Below, in pieces: positions 43,444 through 52,448 of a stretch of DNA of 64,000 nucleotides (position 1 is its first letter; each line of letters opens with the position of its first letter). The notes beneath the pieces were generated by a model. It did not search any database. It was given only the letters and a program-made list of their open reading frames with translations, and was not told the DNA's origin. The DNA comes from Gammaproteobacteria bacterium. Lineage in GTDB: Bacteria > Pseudomonadota > Gammaproteobacteria > Steroidobacterales > Steroidobacteraceae. Where the stretch lies: the NCBI GenBank assembly GCA_028293765.1, contig JAQGOG010000141.1:62001-126000 (forward strand), read 5' to 3'. The position numbers were made by a program, and so were the translations under genes.

Positions 43444-44907
43444 GTGGCAAAGATTCCTTCCGGAGTGGGTCCGCACTTTCCGCAAGTCGTCGTCCTGGTC
43501 GGCGCGACCGGCGATCTGGCCCGGCGCAAGCTGCTGCCCGGTCTGTTCCATCTGGCGAGTGCCGGATTCATCCCGGGCTGCCGGATCATCGGCGTGTCGC
43601 TGGACGACCTCGACACCGGCTCCTTCCGCACGTTCGCGCGCAAGGCACTCGATGAATTCTCCACCCGCAAGGTGCTCGACGCCGACTGGAATGCCTTCGC
43701 CGACGCTCTCGAATTCGTACCGCTGGCCGCCGGTGCCGCCGCGCTCAAAGCGGCCGTGGAAAACGCCGAAAAATCGTTCACCGGCGAGAGCCGCCGGCTG
43801 CATTACCTCAGCGTGCCGCCCAGTGCCGCGTTATCGGCGGTCCAGCTGCTCGGGGAAGCCGATCTCGTCGAGCGGTCCCGCATCATCATGGAAAAGCCCT
43901 TCGGGACCGATCTGGCGAGCGCGGTGTCGCTGAACGCCCGGCTGCACGCAGTCTTCAACGAGGACCAGATCTTCCGCATCGATCACTTCCTCGGCAAGGA
44001 GCCGGCGCAGAACATCCTGGCCTTCCGCTTCGCCAACGGCTTGTTCGAGCCGATCTGGAACCGCAACTTCATCGACCACGTGCAGATCGACGTGCCGGAG
44101 ACGCTGGCCCTCGGCAAGCGCGCGGGGTTCTACGAGGCAACCGGTGCGTATCGCGACATGGTAGTCACTCACCTCTTCCAGATCCTCGCATTCATGGCGA
44201 TGGAGCCGCCGACGGCCCTGGAGCCAGCGCCCATCAGCGAGGAAAAAAACAAGGTCTTCCGCAGCATGTTGCCGATCGCGCCGTCCGATGTCGTGCGCGG
44301 GCAATACACGGGCTACCGTGCCGAGGAGGGCATCGACCCGGAATCGGACACCGAAACCTTCATCGCGTTGAAGTGCTCCATCGACAACTGGCGCTGGGCC
44401 GGCGTGCCCTTTTTACTGCGCACGGGCAAACGGCTCGCCGAAGGGCAGCGGATCATCTCCATTGCCTTCCGCGAGCCGCCCAAGAGCATGTTCCCCGCAG
44501 GGTCGGGGGTGGGCGCCCAAGGCCCCGACCACCTGACGTTCGACCTCGCGGACGCCTCGAAGATGTCGCTGTCGTTTTACGGCAAACGCCCCGGACCGGG
44601 CATGCGGCTGGACAAGTTGAGCCTGCAGTTCGCAATGCATGACACCGGCCTCATCGGCGATGTGCTCGAGGCCTATGAGCGCCTCATCCTGGATGCGATG
44701 CGGGGCGACCGCACGTTGTTCACGACCGCCGAGGGTATCGAGCGGTTGTGGGAAGTATCGACACCGTTGCTGGAAGGGCCCCCGCCGGTTCGGTTGTACG
44801 CTCCGGGCTCCTGGGGCCCGAACGCCATCCACCAGCTCGTCGCTCCCCGGGCCTGGCGACTGCCGTTCGAGCGAGTCTGGCGCGATCCCAACCGCCTGGG
44901 CGCCTGA
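43444..44907 (+). CDS. zwf: glucose-6-phosphate dehydrogenase
   Basis: Zwf oxidises glucose 6-phosphate to 6-phosphogluconolactone with NADP in the pentose phosphate route. The 487-residue chain shows the cofactor motif GATGDLARRKLLPGLFHLA (about residue 19) and the active-site signature RIDHFLGKEPAQN (about 178) with the catalytic His. NGLFEPIWNRNFIDHVQID and the C-terminal LRTGKRLAEG are also present. The start is GTG after AAAGGA. No pgl or edd/eda genes are adjacent, so it is a stand-alone copy, perhaps one of two. It is convergent with panB (six bases between stops). Confidence 0.97.
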   Translation: MAKIPSGVGPHFPQVVVLVGATGDLARRKLLPGLFHLASAGFIPGCRIIGVSLDDLDTGSFRTFARKALDEFSTRKVLDADWNAFADALEFVPLAAGAAALKAAVENAEKSFTGESRRLHYLSVPPSAALSAVQLLGEADLVERSRIIMEKPFGTDLASAVSLNARLHAVFNEDQIFRIDHFLGKEPAQNILAFRFANGLFEPIWNRNFIDHVQIDVPETLALGKRAGFYEATGAYRDMVVTHLFQILAFMAMEPPTALEPAPISEEKNKVFRSMLPIAPSDVVRGQYTGYRAEEGIDPESDTETFIALKCSIDNWRWAGVPFLLRTGKRLAEGQRIISIAFREPPKSMFPAGSGVGAQGPDHLTFDLADASKMSLSFYGKRPGPGMRLDKLSLQFAMHDTGLIGDVLEAYERLILDAMRGDRTLFTTAEGIERLWEVSTPLLEGPPPVRLYAPGSWGPNAIHQLVAPRAWRLPFERVWRDPNRLGA

Positions 44908-44913
44908 CTCGTA

Positions 44914-45750
44914 TCAGTAGCTTTCGTCATCCTTCGGAAAGGCGGCTGACTTCACGTCGGCAATATAGCTTTCGAAGGCGCCTTGCATGGCATCGTGGAG
45001 TTGCGCGTAGTGCCGCAGGAAGCGGGGCGCGAATTCCTGGTTTATACCCAGCATGTCGTGCGTCACCAACACCTGCCCGTCGACGCCGGGGCCGGCGCCG
45101 ATGCCGATGACCGGGATGGCGAGTTGTTTGGCGACGCGCGCGGCGAGCTGCGCCGGAATCTTTTCCAGTACGATGGCGAAGCAACCGGCCTCCTGCAACA
45201 GGAGCGCATCCTTCACCAGCTGCTCGGCCTCATCGTCCGTCGTCGCACGCACGACGTAGGTGCCGAACTTGTAGATCGACTGCGGCGTTAGGCCCAGATG
45301 ACCCATCACGGGAATCCCGGCCGACAGAATGCGCTTGACGCTGTCGACGATGAATTCCCCGCCCTCCAGCTTCACGCAATGCGCGCCGGACTCTTTCATG
45401 ATCCGCACGGCGCTCTGCAGAGCCAGCCTGCTGTTGCCCTGGTAGGAGCCGAAAGGCATGTCGACGACGACCAACGCTCGCTGCACCCCGCGGACCACCG
45501 CAGCCGCGTGATCTATCATCTGGTCGAGGGTAATGGGGACCGTGGTCTCGTACCCATGAATCACATTGGCGGCGCTGTCGCCCACGAGCACGACATCGAT
45601 GCCAGCGCCATCGAGAATACGAGCGAACGAGAAATCGTATGCGGTGAGCATTGCGATCTTCTCGCCCCGCGCCTTCATTTCGGCGAGACGTGCCGTCGTG
45701 ACCTTGCGCCTCTTCGAGACTTCCACGGGGGGTGCGGATTGGGTGGACAT
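44914..45750 (-). CDS. panB: 3-methyl-2-oxobutanoate hydroxymethyltransferase
   Basis: PanB makes ketopantoate from 2-ketoisovalerate and methylenetetrahydrofolate, the first step of pantothenate biosynthesis. The 278-residue protein has the family's [26 protein letters not shown] (metal Asp), [32 protein letters not shown] and [22 protein letters not shown]. Its length is standard. The usual partner panC is not in the window. The ketoisovalerate substrate is shared with leuA. The gene is divergent from the heptosyltransferase-like gene, with a strong stem-loop in between. Confidence 0.97.
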   Translation of the reverse strand: MSTQSAPPVEVSKRRKVTTARLAEMKARGEKIAMLTAYDFSFARILDGAGIDVVLVGDSAANVIHGYETTVPITLDQMIDHAAAVVRGVQRALVVVDMPFGSYQGNSRLALQSAVRIMKESGAHCVKLEGGEFIVDSVKRILSAGIPVMGHLGLTPQSIYKFGTYVVRATTDDEAEQLVKDALLLQEAGCFAIVLEKIPAQLAARVAKQLAIPVIGIGAGPGVDGQVLVTHDMLGINQEFAPRFLRHYAQLHDAMQGAFESYIADVKSAAFPKDDESY

Positions 45751-45955
45751 CGTAACGACTCGCTAAGTTCCAGGGCGCCTCGGGTCCCGATAGGGAATTT
45801 TGCCATGGAAACCGGTGCAGCAATGGCGTCGAGCCGTTATTGGTCAATTTTCGGTGCCTCTGGACGGGACGGCACCTCGAGCCCCGCCTCCGCCCTGCGC
45901 CTGCCACCCTTGGTGCGCCTTGCGCGACTTGAAACCTGCCGCTCCCGTCCCAATC

Positions 45956-45990
45956 CTCCGGCACGGTGCTTGCTTGTAGCAGTGCCGGAG
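45956..45990. promoter_or_regulatory. 13-bp bulged stem-loop in the panB/GT9 divergent gap
   Basis: CTCCGGCAC and GTGCCGGAG form a 9-bp stem that continues past a two-base bulge with TGCT/AGCA around a seven-base loop. Because both neighbouring genes point away, it is not an ordinary terminator. A 5'-leader structure or operator is possible. The rest of the 325-base gap shows nothing else recognisable. Confidence 0.4.
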
Positions 45991-46075
45991 CAGTGCGCGC
46001 TGGTCACCATCGGTCGCGCGCTGGCAAAATAGCTAACGAATCGTTGAGGCTGATGCGCGAGCCTCGAGGTGCTCC

Positions 46076-47338
46076 TTGCCGTCTTCCACCGCAACGCCTT
46101 CCGCCCCTTTCCAAGCACCTCACCGTAATCCACGCGCTGCGCCGCCCCTGCAACCGACCGTCTTCTATTTCGCCCGGCTCGGGGATATGGTCATGTTGAC
46201 GGCGTTGTTGCATTTCCTGCATCGCCGCTATCACCAGCCTTGCCGGATCATCGGGGCCGGGTCCTGGAATGCCGCCGTGTATCAGGGCAACCCGGATGTT
46301 TCGCAGGTCTGGTCGTTTGACCGCCATCTTCCTTTCCCACTGACCCTTGAATGGCTGCGTGTCGCGCGCGCACTGCGTCGCAGCGCCCCAGGCCCGATCT
46401 ATGTCTGTGAGCACCACTACCGGCAGCTGCCGCGAATACGGCGAATGCTGGCGTTCAGCGGCATCGATCCAGCACGATGCGTGTTCATCGACGATGAGCC
46501 TGGAAGCGATGCACACTCGGTTGACCGCCTGGTTCGCCTCGGTGAGCGTACGCCCGCGGCATTACGCGAAGCTGACTACCCCGTGCCGCCCGCGGCGCCC
46601 GTGTGGGCACCGCGATTGAGGGTTCTCAACAGCGAGCGGGACGAGCGGGACGCATGGGTCGACGCTCGGGGTTGGTCTGGGCGACAGCTCATCATGGTAC
46701 AGCCGGGCAATCATCGCAGCATGAGCCGACAGCGCGAGCGCTGGCGCCGTCTCAGTACCGACGACAAGGCCTGGCCGATTGAGCGGTGGGTGGAACTGTT
46801 GCACAAGGTGCACGCACGTATGCCGAATGCGCTGATCGTCCTGCGTGGCTCCCAGGAAGAAACCCCCATGCTGGACCGGATTCGAGCAGCCGTCGGCCTC
46901 GAGGCTGTCGTGGTGGCCGGCTTGGGACTACGCCAACTGTTCGCCGTGTGCGAAGCCGCTCACAGCATGATCTCTGTGGATACCGGCCCCGCGCACGCCG
47001 CAGCGGCGTTAGGACTACCGCTGGTCGTCATGTATGGAGCCGAGTCCCAACGCTACTGGCTACCGCGCAGCCCCACAGGCTCCCCGGTCGTCGGTGTAGG
47101 CGGACCGCCGGAATCGGTGCGGGTAGACCAGATCCCGGTGGACACCGTATTCGAGGCGTGGTGCACACTCCTCGCGCAGATGGAAACCTCGCGGCGGCGG
47201 CAGCCCGCCAACACCGCGGCATTCCAGACCGACACCTCATTCGCGAAAACGGGAAACACCAGCCCACTTCGCGAGGGTGCGCGAGCGCAACCGGCCGCCG
47301 GCGTCACGGCAACGGGTCAACGGCACGCTCGAGGATAG
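46076..47338 (+). CDS. glycosyltransferase family 9 (heptosyltransferase-like)
   Basis: The protein has the GT9 plan: an N-terminal TVFYFARLGDMVMLTALLHFLHRRY (about residues 28-52) and a C-terminal donor-binding half with LIMVQPGNHRSMSR, AWPIERWVELLHKVHARMPNALIVLRGSQEE and the signature ISVDTGPAHAAAALGLPLVVMYG (about 308-330). GT9 members add heptose or related sugars to lipopolysaccharide or surface glycans in the cytoplasm. The start is a TTG with no clear ribosome site, so the first about 25 residues are uncertain; the C-terminal about 40 residues look low-complexity. No other LPS genes are near. Confidence 0.88.
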   Translation: MPSSTATPSAPFQAPHRNPRAAPPLQPTVFYFARLGDMVMLTALLHFLHRRYHQPCRIIGAGSWNAAVYQGNPDVSQVWSFDRHLPFPLTLEWLRVARALRRSAPGPIYVCEHHYRQLPRIRRMLAFSGIDPARCVFIDDEPGSDAHSVDRLVRLGERTPAALREADYPVPPAAPVWAPRLRVLNSERDERDAWVDARGWSGRQLIMVQPGNHRSMSRQRERWRRLSTDDKAWPIERWVELLHKVHARMPNALIVLRGSQEETPMLDRIRAAVGLEAVVVAGLGLRQLFAVCEAAHSMISVDTGPAHAAAALGLPLVVMYGAESQRYWLPRSPTGSPVVGVGGPPESVRVDQIPVDTVFEAWCTLLAQMETSRRRQPANTAAFQTDTSFAKTGNTSPLREGARAQPAAGVTATGQRHARG

Positions 47339-47417
47339 CGACCTGCTGTCCGACCTGCCCCACTTGGTTGATGGGAGCACCGTCTGCCGGAACTGCCAAC
47401 CGTTCTGACCTTCCTTG

Positions 47418-47468
47418 TTGAGTGCGCAGGGAGGGGCTGCAGTCACGGACGTGATGGAGCGCACTCAA
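47418..47468 (+). terminator. long-spaced 10-bp inverted repeat with inner palindrome
   Basis: TTGAGTGCGC and GCGCACTCAA are separated by 31 bases that themselves contain TCACGGACGTGA. The structure could fold as a branched cruciform about 80 bases past the GT9 stop. It may terminate that transcript or lie in the leader of the next gene. Confidence 0.35.
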
Positions 47469-47547
47469 TTGGAGTGGTCGAAGAACAGCCGTCCATGCAT
47501 CATGGTCGCCCGCGAGTGCGGCTCAATCGGCGCAAGGCCAGAAAAGG

Positions 47548-48186
47548 ATGCACATCTCAACCCGTATCGGCCTGATCCTTTGCGTCACCTGCCTCTGCGG
47601 TGCGCCGGCCGGCTTTGCGAATGAGCCGCATATGCCCTCACCCGGGCAGTCGGCCAATGGCGACCGCCTGTTGGCGTGGGCACACCGCGCCCTGGACATG
47701 AAATCCCTGACGCGCGAGGCCGTCGAAGCAAGCCTCGGCCTGCGGCTGTTGTTCGACACTGTCAACGAGATCGATCATTCGGGGGTTCAGGCGAGGCGCT
47801 GGCATTTCAAGGTCGCCGGCGGCATCCCCGCGGGGGTGCTGGGCAATCAGGTGACCTATGACGTCTCTGCGGCCTTCGTGGCCAACAATGGCGTGAATCT
47901 CGTTTTGCCGCTCGACACGGCCCAGGTCTGCATCACCGAAGCGATGCTGCAGACCGGAATGGGCGGCAATTTCCTCCGGACAAACTCCACGCCGCGGCAT
48001 TTCACACCCGGGCAGAAGGTGCCCGTCGGGATCCGACCGACACATGAAACCGTGGTCTACGCAACCGCTCGCGAGTTGACCATCGGCTTTGGATTCGACT
48101 TCACATGCGCATCGGAAATCTATATCCGCGACCCCCGGGGGCCCGACTGGAGACCTCTCGACGCGGGCTACGGGCTGCCTCGTTGA
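47548..48186 (+). CDS. secreted protein of unknown function
   Basis: The 212-residue protein begins with a signal peptide (ISTRIGLILCVTCLCGAPAGFA) and is otherwise unfamiliar. The mature part has an alpha-helical opening (AHRALDMKSLTREAVEASLGL) and then a long beta-rich region (RRWHFKVAGGIPAGVLGNQVTYDVS, VVYATARELTIGFGFDFTCASEIYI). Two Cys residues (VCITEAM and FTCASE) could pair. No operon partner; it lies between the GT9 gene and the convergent MFS gene. I would treat it as a periplasmic protein without a predicted activity. Confidence 0.72.
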   Translation: MHISTRIGLILCVTCLCGAPAGFANEPHMPSPGQSANGDRLLAWAHRALDMKSLTREAVEASLGLRLLFDTVNEIDHSGVQARRWHFKVAGGIPAGVLGNQVTYDVSAAFVANNGVNLVLPLDTAQVCITEAMLQTGMGGNFLRTNSTPRHFTPGQKVPVGIRPTHETVVYATARELTIGFGFDFTCASEIYIRDPRGPDWRPLDAGYGLPR

Positions 48187-48317
48187 CCAATCAAAGCGCA
48201 GCGAGGCGCGGCTCGCCGTGCTTGCCGTCCTGCAGGGGTGCCGTGAGGCCGGGTGAGTTTCCCGCCCGCCCCGTCGTCAATCGCGTGGCCGTAAACGTCT
48301 GCGGATGCTGCAGTTGA

Positions 48318-49658
48318 TCACACGTCCACGCGGCTGACGACTTCAGGTTGCCGGCCGGGTCGTTGCACGAGGCCTGCGTTTCCCACGATCTGGCCCGTCA
48401 TGCCCTGGGGCTGGGCGTTGATGAACGGGCCCTTCCGGGCGGGTGGGACCGGACTGCGCCGGGTCTTGCGCCACAGATCGTAGACTGTCAGAGCGCCCGT
48501 CAGAGTGGCGAGTGTGGCGAAGTAGGCGGGCGGACCGAAGGCGGCGATCAGACTGCCAGCCAGGACCGGGCCAATGGCAGCGGCGCCGCCATTCAGACGC
48601 AGCAGAGCGCTGCTTGCAGCGACCATTTGCGTGGGCTCGAGCTTGTCGTTGACGTGTGAAACGGCAAGCGAATACAGCGTCAGAGCGAATCCACTGAAAA
48701 GGGCCGCGAGGAGCAGGAATACGGCACGAGGCATCGCGCCGACCGCGGCAATGCTGCCCGCAACGATCGTAGCGAGGGTGCAAACGGCAGCAATCACTGT
48801 GCGGCGATCCATACGATCGGACAGCCTTCCGACGGGATACTGTGTGACCACGGCGGCGAGAATGCTCACAGCCATGAACGTGGCAATGCCCGAGTTCCCC
48901 AAACCACTGAGCCGGGCGTACACGGGTCCCATGGAGAAGATGATCGCGGAAATCATCCCTGACACGGAAACCGCGACGACGCCAAGCGGCGAATTGCGAT
49001 ACAGATCGCGATAGCGCACTTTGCTGGGGACCGCGCGGTCCGGTATCTGCTGTGCGGAAACGACTATGGGGACCATCGACAGCGAGATCAGCACCGACAC
49101 CAGCATGAACGGGACGGGCGTGCTCGGGTTCGACAGAATCAACAGGAACTGTGCCACTCCCAGGCCGACGTACAACACAACCATGTAAACCGCGAGCAAT
49201 CTGCCGCGGTTAGCCTGGCTTGCACGATCGTTGAGCCAGCTCTCGGCAACAACATAAATGCCTGCGAAGCACAGACCGGAGATCAGGCGCATCGCCGCCC
49301 AGATCGCCGGATGAACGAACGATGCCTGGACGAGAATAGCCGCCGACGCGACGGCCGCGAGCGCTGCGAACACGCGGATATGCCCGACCTGCCGTAACAG
49401 CCGCGGCGCGGCGACGGTGCCGAGGAGATACCCGAGGTAGTAGCAGGACATGACGACGCCGGTGACCGGCGTGGGAAATCCCTCGAGGGTCGCTCGTAAG
49501 CCGAGGAGCGTGCCCTGCAGGCCCGCACCCAACATCAGAACGCCCATCCCGAGAAGCAGCGGCCACGTTGTGGTGATCGTCCTTAGAGGCACGATGTGAA
49601 CCGGAAGCGCGAGCGGTGGTTTGCGCAGCGGCTCACCACGCCGGACCAGCAGGTGCAT
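48318..49658 (-). CDS. MFS transporter (YcaD-like)
   Basis: The protein (446 residues) has twelve membrane segments of the major facilitator superfamily. Visible motifs are LGYLLGTVAAPRLLRQVGHIRVFA (TM2-3 loop), SGLCFAGIYVVAESWLNDRA and QYPVGRLSDRMDRRTVI (the second-half repeat of the TM2-3 motif). This set resembles the YcaD group of sugar or drug permeases, whose substrate is unknown. I chose ATG at 49658, which overlaps the upstream lipoprotein gene by 26 bases; a longer frame to 50024 lies entirely inside that gene. Together they look like one operon. Confidence 0.9.
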   Translation of the reverse strand: MHLLVRRGEPLRKPPLALPVHIVPLRTITTTWPLLLGMGVLMLGAGLQGTLLGLRATLEGFPTPVTGVVMSCYYLGYLLGTVAAPRLLRQVGHIRVFAALAAVASAAILVQASFVHPAIWAAMRLISGLCFAGIYVVAESWLNDRASQANRGRLLAVYMVVLYVGLGVAQFLLILSNPSTPVPFMLVSVLISLSMVPIVVSAQQIPDRAVPSKVRYRDLYRNSPLGVVAVSVSGMISAIIFSMGPVYARLSGLGNSGIATFMAVSILAAVVTQYPVGRLSDRMDRRTVIAAVCTLATIVAGSIAAVGAMPRAVFLLLAALFSGFALTLYSLAVSHVNDKLEPTQMVAASSALLRLNGGAAAIGPVLAGSLIAAFGPPAYFATLATLTGALTVYDLWRKTRRSPVPPARKGPFINAQPQGMTGQIVGNAGLVQRPGRQPEVVSRVDV

Positions 49659-50433
49659 GCTGCCAGATGAGCCCAAGAACGACAGCGAGGCCCTCTCCCA
49701 GCGCGATCGTCTTTGTGTATCGATACGAAACGCCCTGCTCCGGGTGGCGGTCGAGCAGGAAGAAGTCCGTGTCGCCGTCCGCCATCTCATCCGGATCCTC
49801 GTCCGGCAATGCGCCTTTCGACGCCCATGCTGGATTGGCAGCGCAGACGAAAGCCTGCGCTTCAACGGGACTGATCGGAAAGATCGAGACGACTTCCACC
49901 TCGGTCCGCCCGGCCTCGGACCATTTGCGCGCGAAAGTGGAGCCTCGCTGTCGAGAGAACTGCGGGTCGGAGACCTGTCGCGGTCGATGAGCGCCCCTGT
50001 CGAACACGCGGCGCTCAATCGCAATGGCCACCCGACGATCCAGATCCACGCCCGACCAGGTCAGCAGGCCGTCATTGACGAACTTGCCAACGAATCGCTT
50101 CACCATGCCTGTTTGAATCCGCGCAATCTCCGGGGGCAGCGGGTCAAGCGGCCGGTTCTGTAGCAGAATCTTCCCGGCATCGGATACGTCGGCCCCAGCC
50201 GCCGTGGCGGCTGATTCCGCGTCGGTGGCGATCGCCGATTTAGAAACAGTGCCGTTCTTTACTTCGCCGTACGGGTGATGCGAGCAAGACAGTTCCATGT
50301 CGGTCGAGGCCGGAGCCTCACGAGCCCCTGTCGAGGCGGGCCGCTTTTCCGGGCTTCCCGCACAGCCACCTAGAAAATTCGTGAAAAAAATTAGAGATGC
50401 CAGCGCGACGCAAAGCGCCCTGCTTTCACCCAT
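49633..50433 (-). CDS. putative lipoprotein of unknown function
   Basis: The 266-residue protein begins with a lipoprotein signal and lipobox NFLGGCAGS at about residue 24. A low-complexity Ser/Ala/Thr region follows (to about 90), then a compact domain with GMVKRFVGKFVNDGLLTWSGVDLDRRVAIAIERRV. The C terminus is GEGLAVVLGLIWQHAPAG. No family is recognised. It overlaps the MFS gene's start, so the two may act together, for example as an exported partner of the permease. The start ATG is supported by the signal. Confidence 0.68.
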   Translation of the reverse strand: MGESRALCVALASLIFFTNFLGGCAGSPEKRPASTGAREAPASTDMELSCSHHPYGEVKNGTVSKSAIATDAESAATAAGADVSDAGKILLQNRPLDPLPPEIARIQTGMVKRFVGKFVNDGLLTWSGVDLDRRVAIAIERRVFDRGAHRPRQVSDPQFSRQRGSTFARKWSEAGRTEVEVVSIFPISPVEAQAFVCAANPAWASKGALPDEDPDEMADGDTDFFLLDRHPEQGVSYRYTKTIALGEGLAVVLGLIWQHAPAGPAW

Positions 50434-50576
50434 ACGGTGACCTCTGGTGATGACTTATGTTCCCGCAGTTCCTGACCGGTAGTGTACAAGAGCGGCCGGT
50501 GCAGCAGCGCAGGATCACCTTGGGAGGGCAGCAGTGCGCGCGCCAAGCGCTACCACAGCGGAGCAACCTGCGGCCG

Positions 50577-50729
50577 ATGATCATCATCTCCAAACCTCCG
50601 TGCAGGTATCGAAAATACCTGCCATTCGCTTTTACCGAGCAAGGAGTTGGCAACCATGGCGTTCTCGGCAGCCTCCGGCCAATATCCGGTGCTGTCGAAA
50701 TCGCCGGAGCTCGAGCGTCATTGGGATGA
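50577..50729 (+). pseudogene. ORF6N-domain remnant
   Basis: An open stretch upstream of the YciI gene reads SKPPCRYRKYLPFAFTEQGV. This matches the hallmark of ORF6N-domain proteins (a Ser-Lys, then a basic stretch, then LP(Y/F)AFTEQGV), followed by a weaker VEI near the end of the frame. The N-terminal half of the domain and a start codon are not seen. ORF6N domains occur in phage and mobile-element DNA-binding proteins, so this is likely a relic of such an element. Confidence 0.6.
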
Positions 50730-50770
50730 CGGAGCACAATGCCCGCCACAACCCATAACGGAGACTTCAC

Positions 50771-51124
50771 ATGCAATACATGCTGCTGCTTTACGCGGAT
50801 GCCAACCAGTTCCTCAAAATGACGCCGGCCGAGCAGACACAGGGTATGGCAGCCTATCAGGCCTTCACGGAGGCCCTGACGAAGGCAGGCGCCCTCAAGG
50901 GCTCGAATCGCCTCCAGCCGACCTCGGCGGCAACCACCGTGCGCAGCACGGATGGCAAGTCGCAAGTGCTGAACGGGCCCTATGCGGAGTCGAAGGAACA
51001 GCTCGGCGGCTATTTCCTCATCGACGTTCCCGATCTCGACGCCGCGCTTTCCTGGGCAGCCCGTTGCCCGGGCGCAAGCCACGGAGTGGTCGAGGTACGC
51101 CCGATTTGGGTCATGCAGTCCTGA
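50771..51124 (+). CDS. YciI/DGPF-domain protein
   Basis: The 117-residue protein is a YCII/DGPF (dimeric alpha/beta-barrel) protein: QYMLLLYADANQFLKMTPAE at the start, then the DGPF-type VLNGPYAESKEQLGGYFLIDVPDLDAAL segment and a closing HGVVEVRPIWVMQS. Genes of this type are the regular partners of group-42 ECF sigma factors, and one follows here at 21 bases. The protein probably modifies or senses something linked to sigma activity; the mechanism is not known. The start ATG is set by the conserved opening. Confidence 0.95.
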   Translation: MQYMLLLYADANQFLKMTPAEQTQGMAAYQAFTEALTKAGALKGSNRLQPTSAATTVRSTDGKSQVLNGPYAESKEQLGGYFLIDVPDLDAALSWAARCPGASHGVVEVRPIWVMQS

Positions 51125-51145
51125 GCTGCGCCCCGGCGTGAGCGC

Positions 51146-52408
51146 ATGAGCTCCGGCGAAGGCGACGAGCAGGCACGTATAACGGCGGACGCGGTCGCGC
51201 GCCGTAGCTACGGCAAGCTCGTCGCCTTTCTCGCCGCACGCACGCGCGATGTCGCGTCCGCCGAAGACGCGCTCTCGGAGGCGTTCGCATCAGCGCTGGC
51301 GGATTGGCCCGTTAATGGCTGTCCTTCGAACCCCGAAGGGTGGCTGCTGACCGTCGCGCGCCGCAAGATGATCGACTTCGTGCGCCGACGGCGCAGCGGC
51401 GAAATGGCGTCCGGGCAGTTGCAACTCCTTGCCGAAGGCCTGGAAGATGCGGCGGCGGACGCGGCCAGGGACGTGCAAATCCCCGATTATCGCCTGGCGC
51501 TGATGTTTGCCTGTGCGCATCCGGCCATGGAGGCAGGCATCCGCGCACCATTGATCCTGCAAGTGTTGCTCGGACTGGATGCGGCAATGATCGCCTCGGC
51601 GTTCCTCATCTCCCCTGCGACCATGGGACAGCGTCTCGTACGCGCCAAGGACAAGATTCGCCAGGCTGGCGTTCCTTTCCGTATCCCCGAGACGGAGGAG
51701 CTCCCCGGGAGGCTCGGCGCCGTGCTGGACGCTATCTACGCCGCCTTTTCAGAAGGTTGGGCCGACTCCGGTGGGACGGATGTCGCCCGCCGTGATCTGG
51801 CCGAGGAAGCCCTGTTCCTGGGCCAGTTGGTCGCCGAGCTGTTACCGGAAGAACCGGAAGCTCTGGGATTGCTTGCGCTCATGCTCCACGCAGAAGCTCG
51901 ACGCCCTGCACGCCGCAATGCTCACGGCGAGTACGTACCACTCGCCGAGCAGGATCCGTCACTGTGGACCTCGGCAATGATCGACGCGGCGGAAGCGCTG
52001 CTTCTGCGCGCCAGCGCCATAAGCTCGATCGGCCGCTATCAACTGGAAGGTGCGTTGCAATCCGCGCACGTTCATCGCCGCCTCACAGGCAAGGCCAACT
52101 GGGCGGCGATCGTGCAGTTATACGACGCGCTGTTGGCCCTGTCCGGCTCACCAGTGGTCGCCATCAATCGCGCCCTCGCAATTGCGGAGGTTCATGGCGC
52201 CGCCGCCGCCCTGGAGGCGATGCAGGAGTTAGCCGGCGATACGCGGCTCACCCAATACCAACCCTACTGGGCAGCACGCGCCGAACTACTCGCGAAGACG
52301 GACGCGCGCGATGAAGCCCGCCACGCATACGAAATCGCAATCGGACTCGAGCGCGACCCGGCCGTCCGCCGCTTCCTGCAACAGCGTCAATCGGCGCTGG
52401 CGCCGTGA
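51146..52408 (+). CDS. ECF-type sigma factor, DGPF-linked (ECF42-like)
   Basis: The 420-residue protein has sigma region 2 (about residues 15-80, ARTRDVASAEDALSEAFASALADWP and LLTVARRKMIDFVRRR) and region 4 (about 115-165, LQVLLGLDAAMIASAFLISPATMGQRLVRAKDKIR). A long C-terminal extension with TPR-like repeats follows (about 185-410, with AINRALAIAEVHGAAAALEAMQEL). This layout, with the DGPF gene next door, is that of ECF42 sigma factors, in which the extension controls activity. There is no anti-sigma gene in view. Its own promoter may be autoregulated. The group assignment is from memory. Confidence 0.94.
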   Translation: MSSGEGDEQARITADAVARRSYGKLVAFLAARTRDVASAEDALSEAFASALADWPVNGCPSNPEGWLLTVARRKMIDFVRRRRSGEMASGQLQLLAEGLEDAAADAARDVQIPDYRLALMFACAHPAMEAGIRAPLILQVLLGLDAAMIASAFLISPATMGQRLVRAKDKIRQAGVPFRIPETEELPGRLGAVLDAIYAAFSEGWADSGGTDVARRDLAEEALFLGQLVAELLPEEPEALGLLALMLHAEARRPARRNAHGEYVPLAEQDPSLWTSAMIDAAEALLLRASAISSIGRYQLEGALQSAHVHRRLTGKANWAAIVQLYDALLALSGSPVVAINRALAIAEVHGAAAALEAMQELAGDTRLTQYQPYWAARAELLAKTDARDEARHAYEIAIGLERDPAVRRFLQQRQSALAP

Positions 52409-52448
52409 TCTCTTTTGGATGACGCGCTCCGAGGCGTCTCGAATCCGC

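Noticed and set aside
45230-45964. minus-strand frame overlapping panB and its upstream region
   Set aside because: It shares DNA with panB in another frame and has an Arg-rich composition typical of shadows.
50426-51082. 218-codon minus-strand frame over the YciI gene
   Set aside because: The plus-strand YciI/DGPF protein is clearly real and this frame has no recognisable features.
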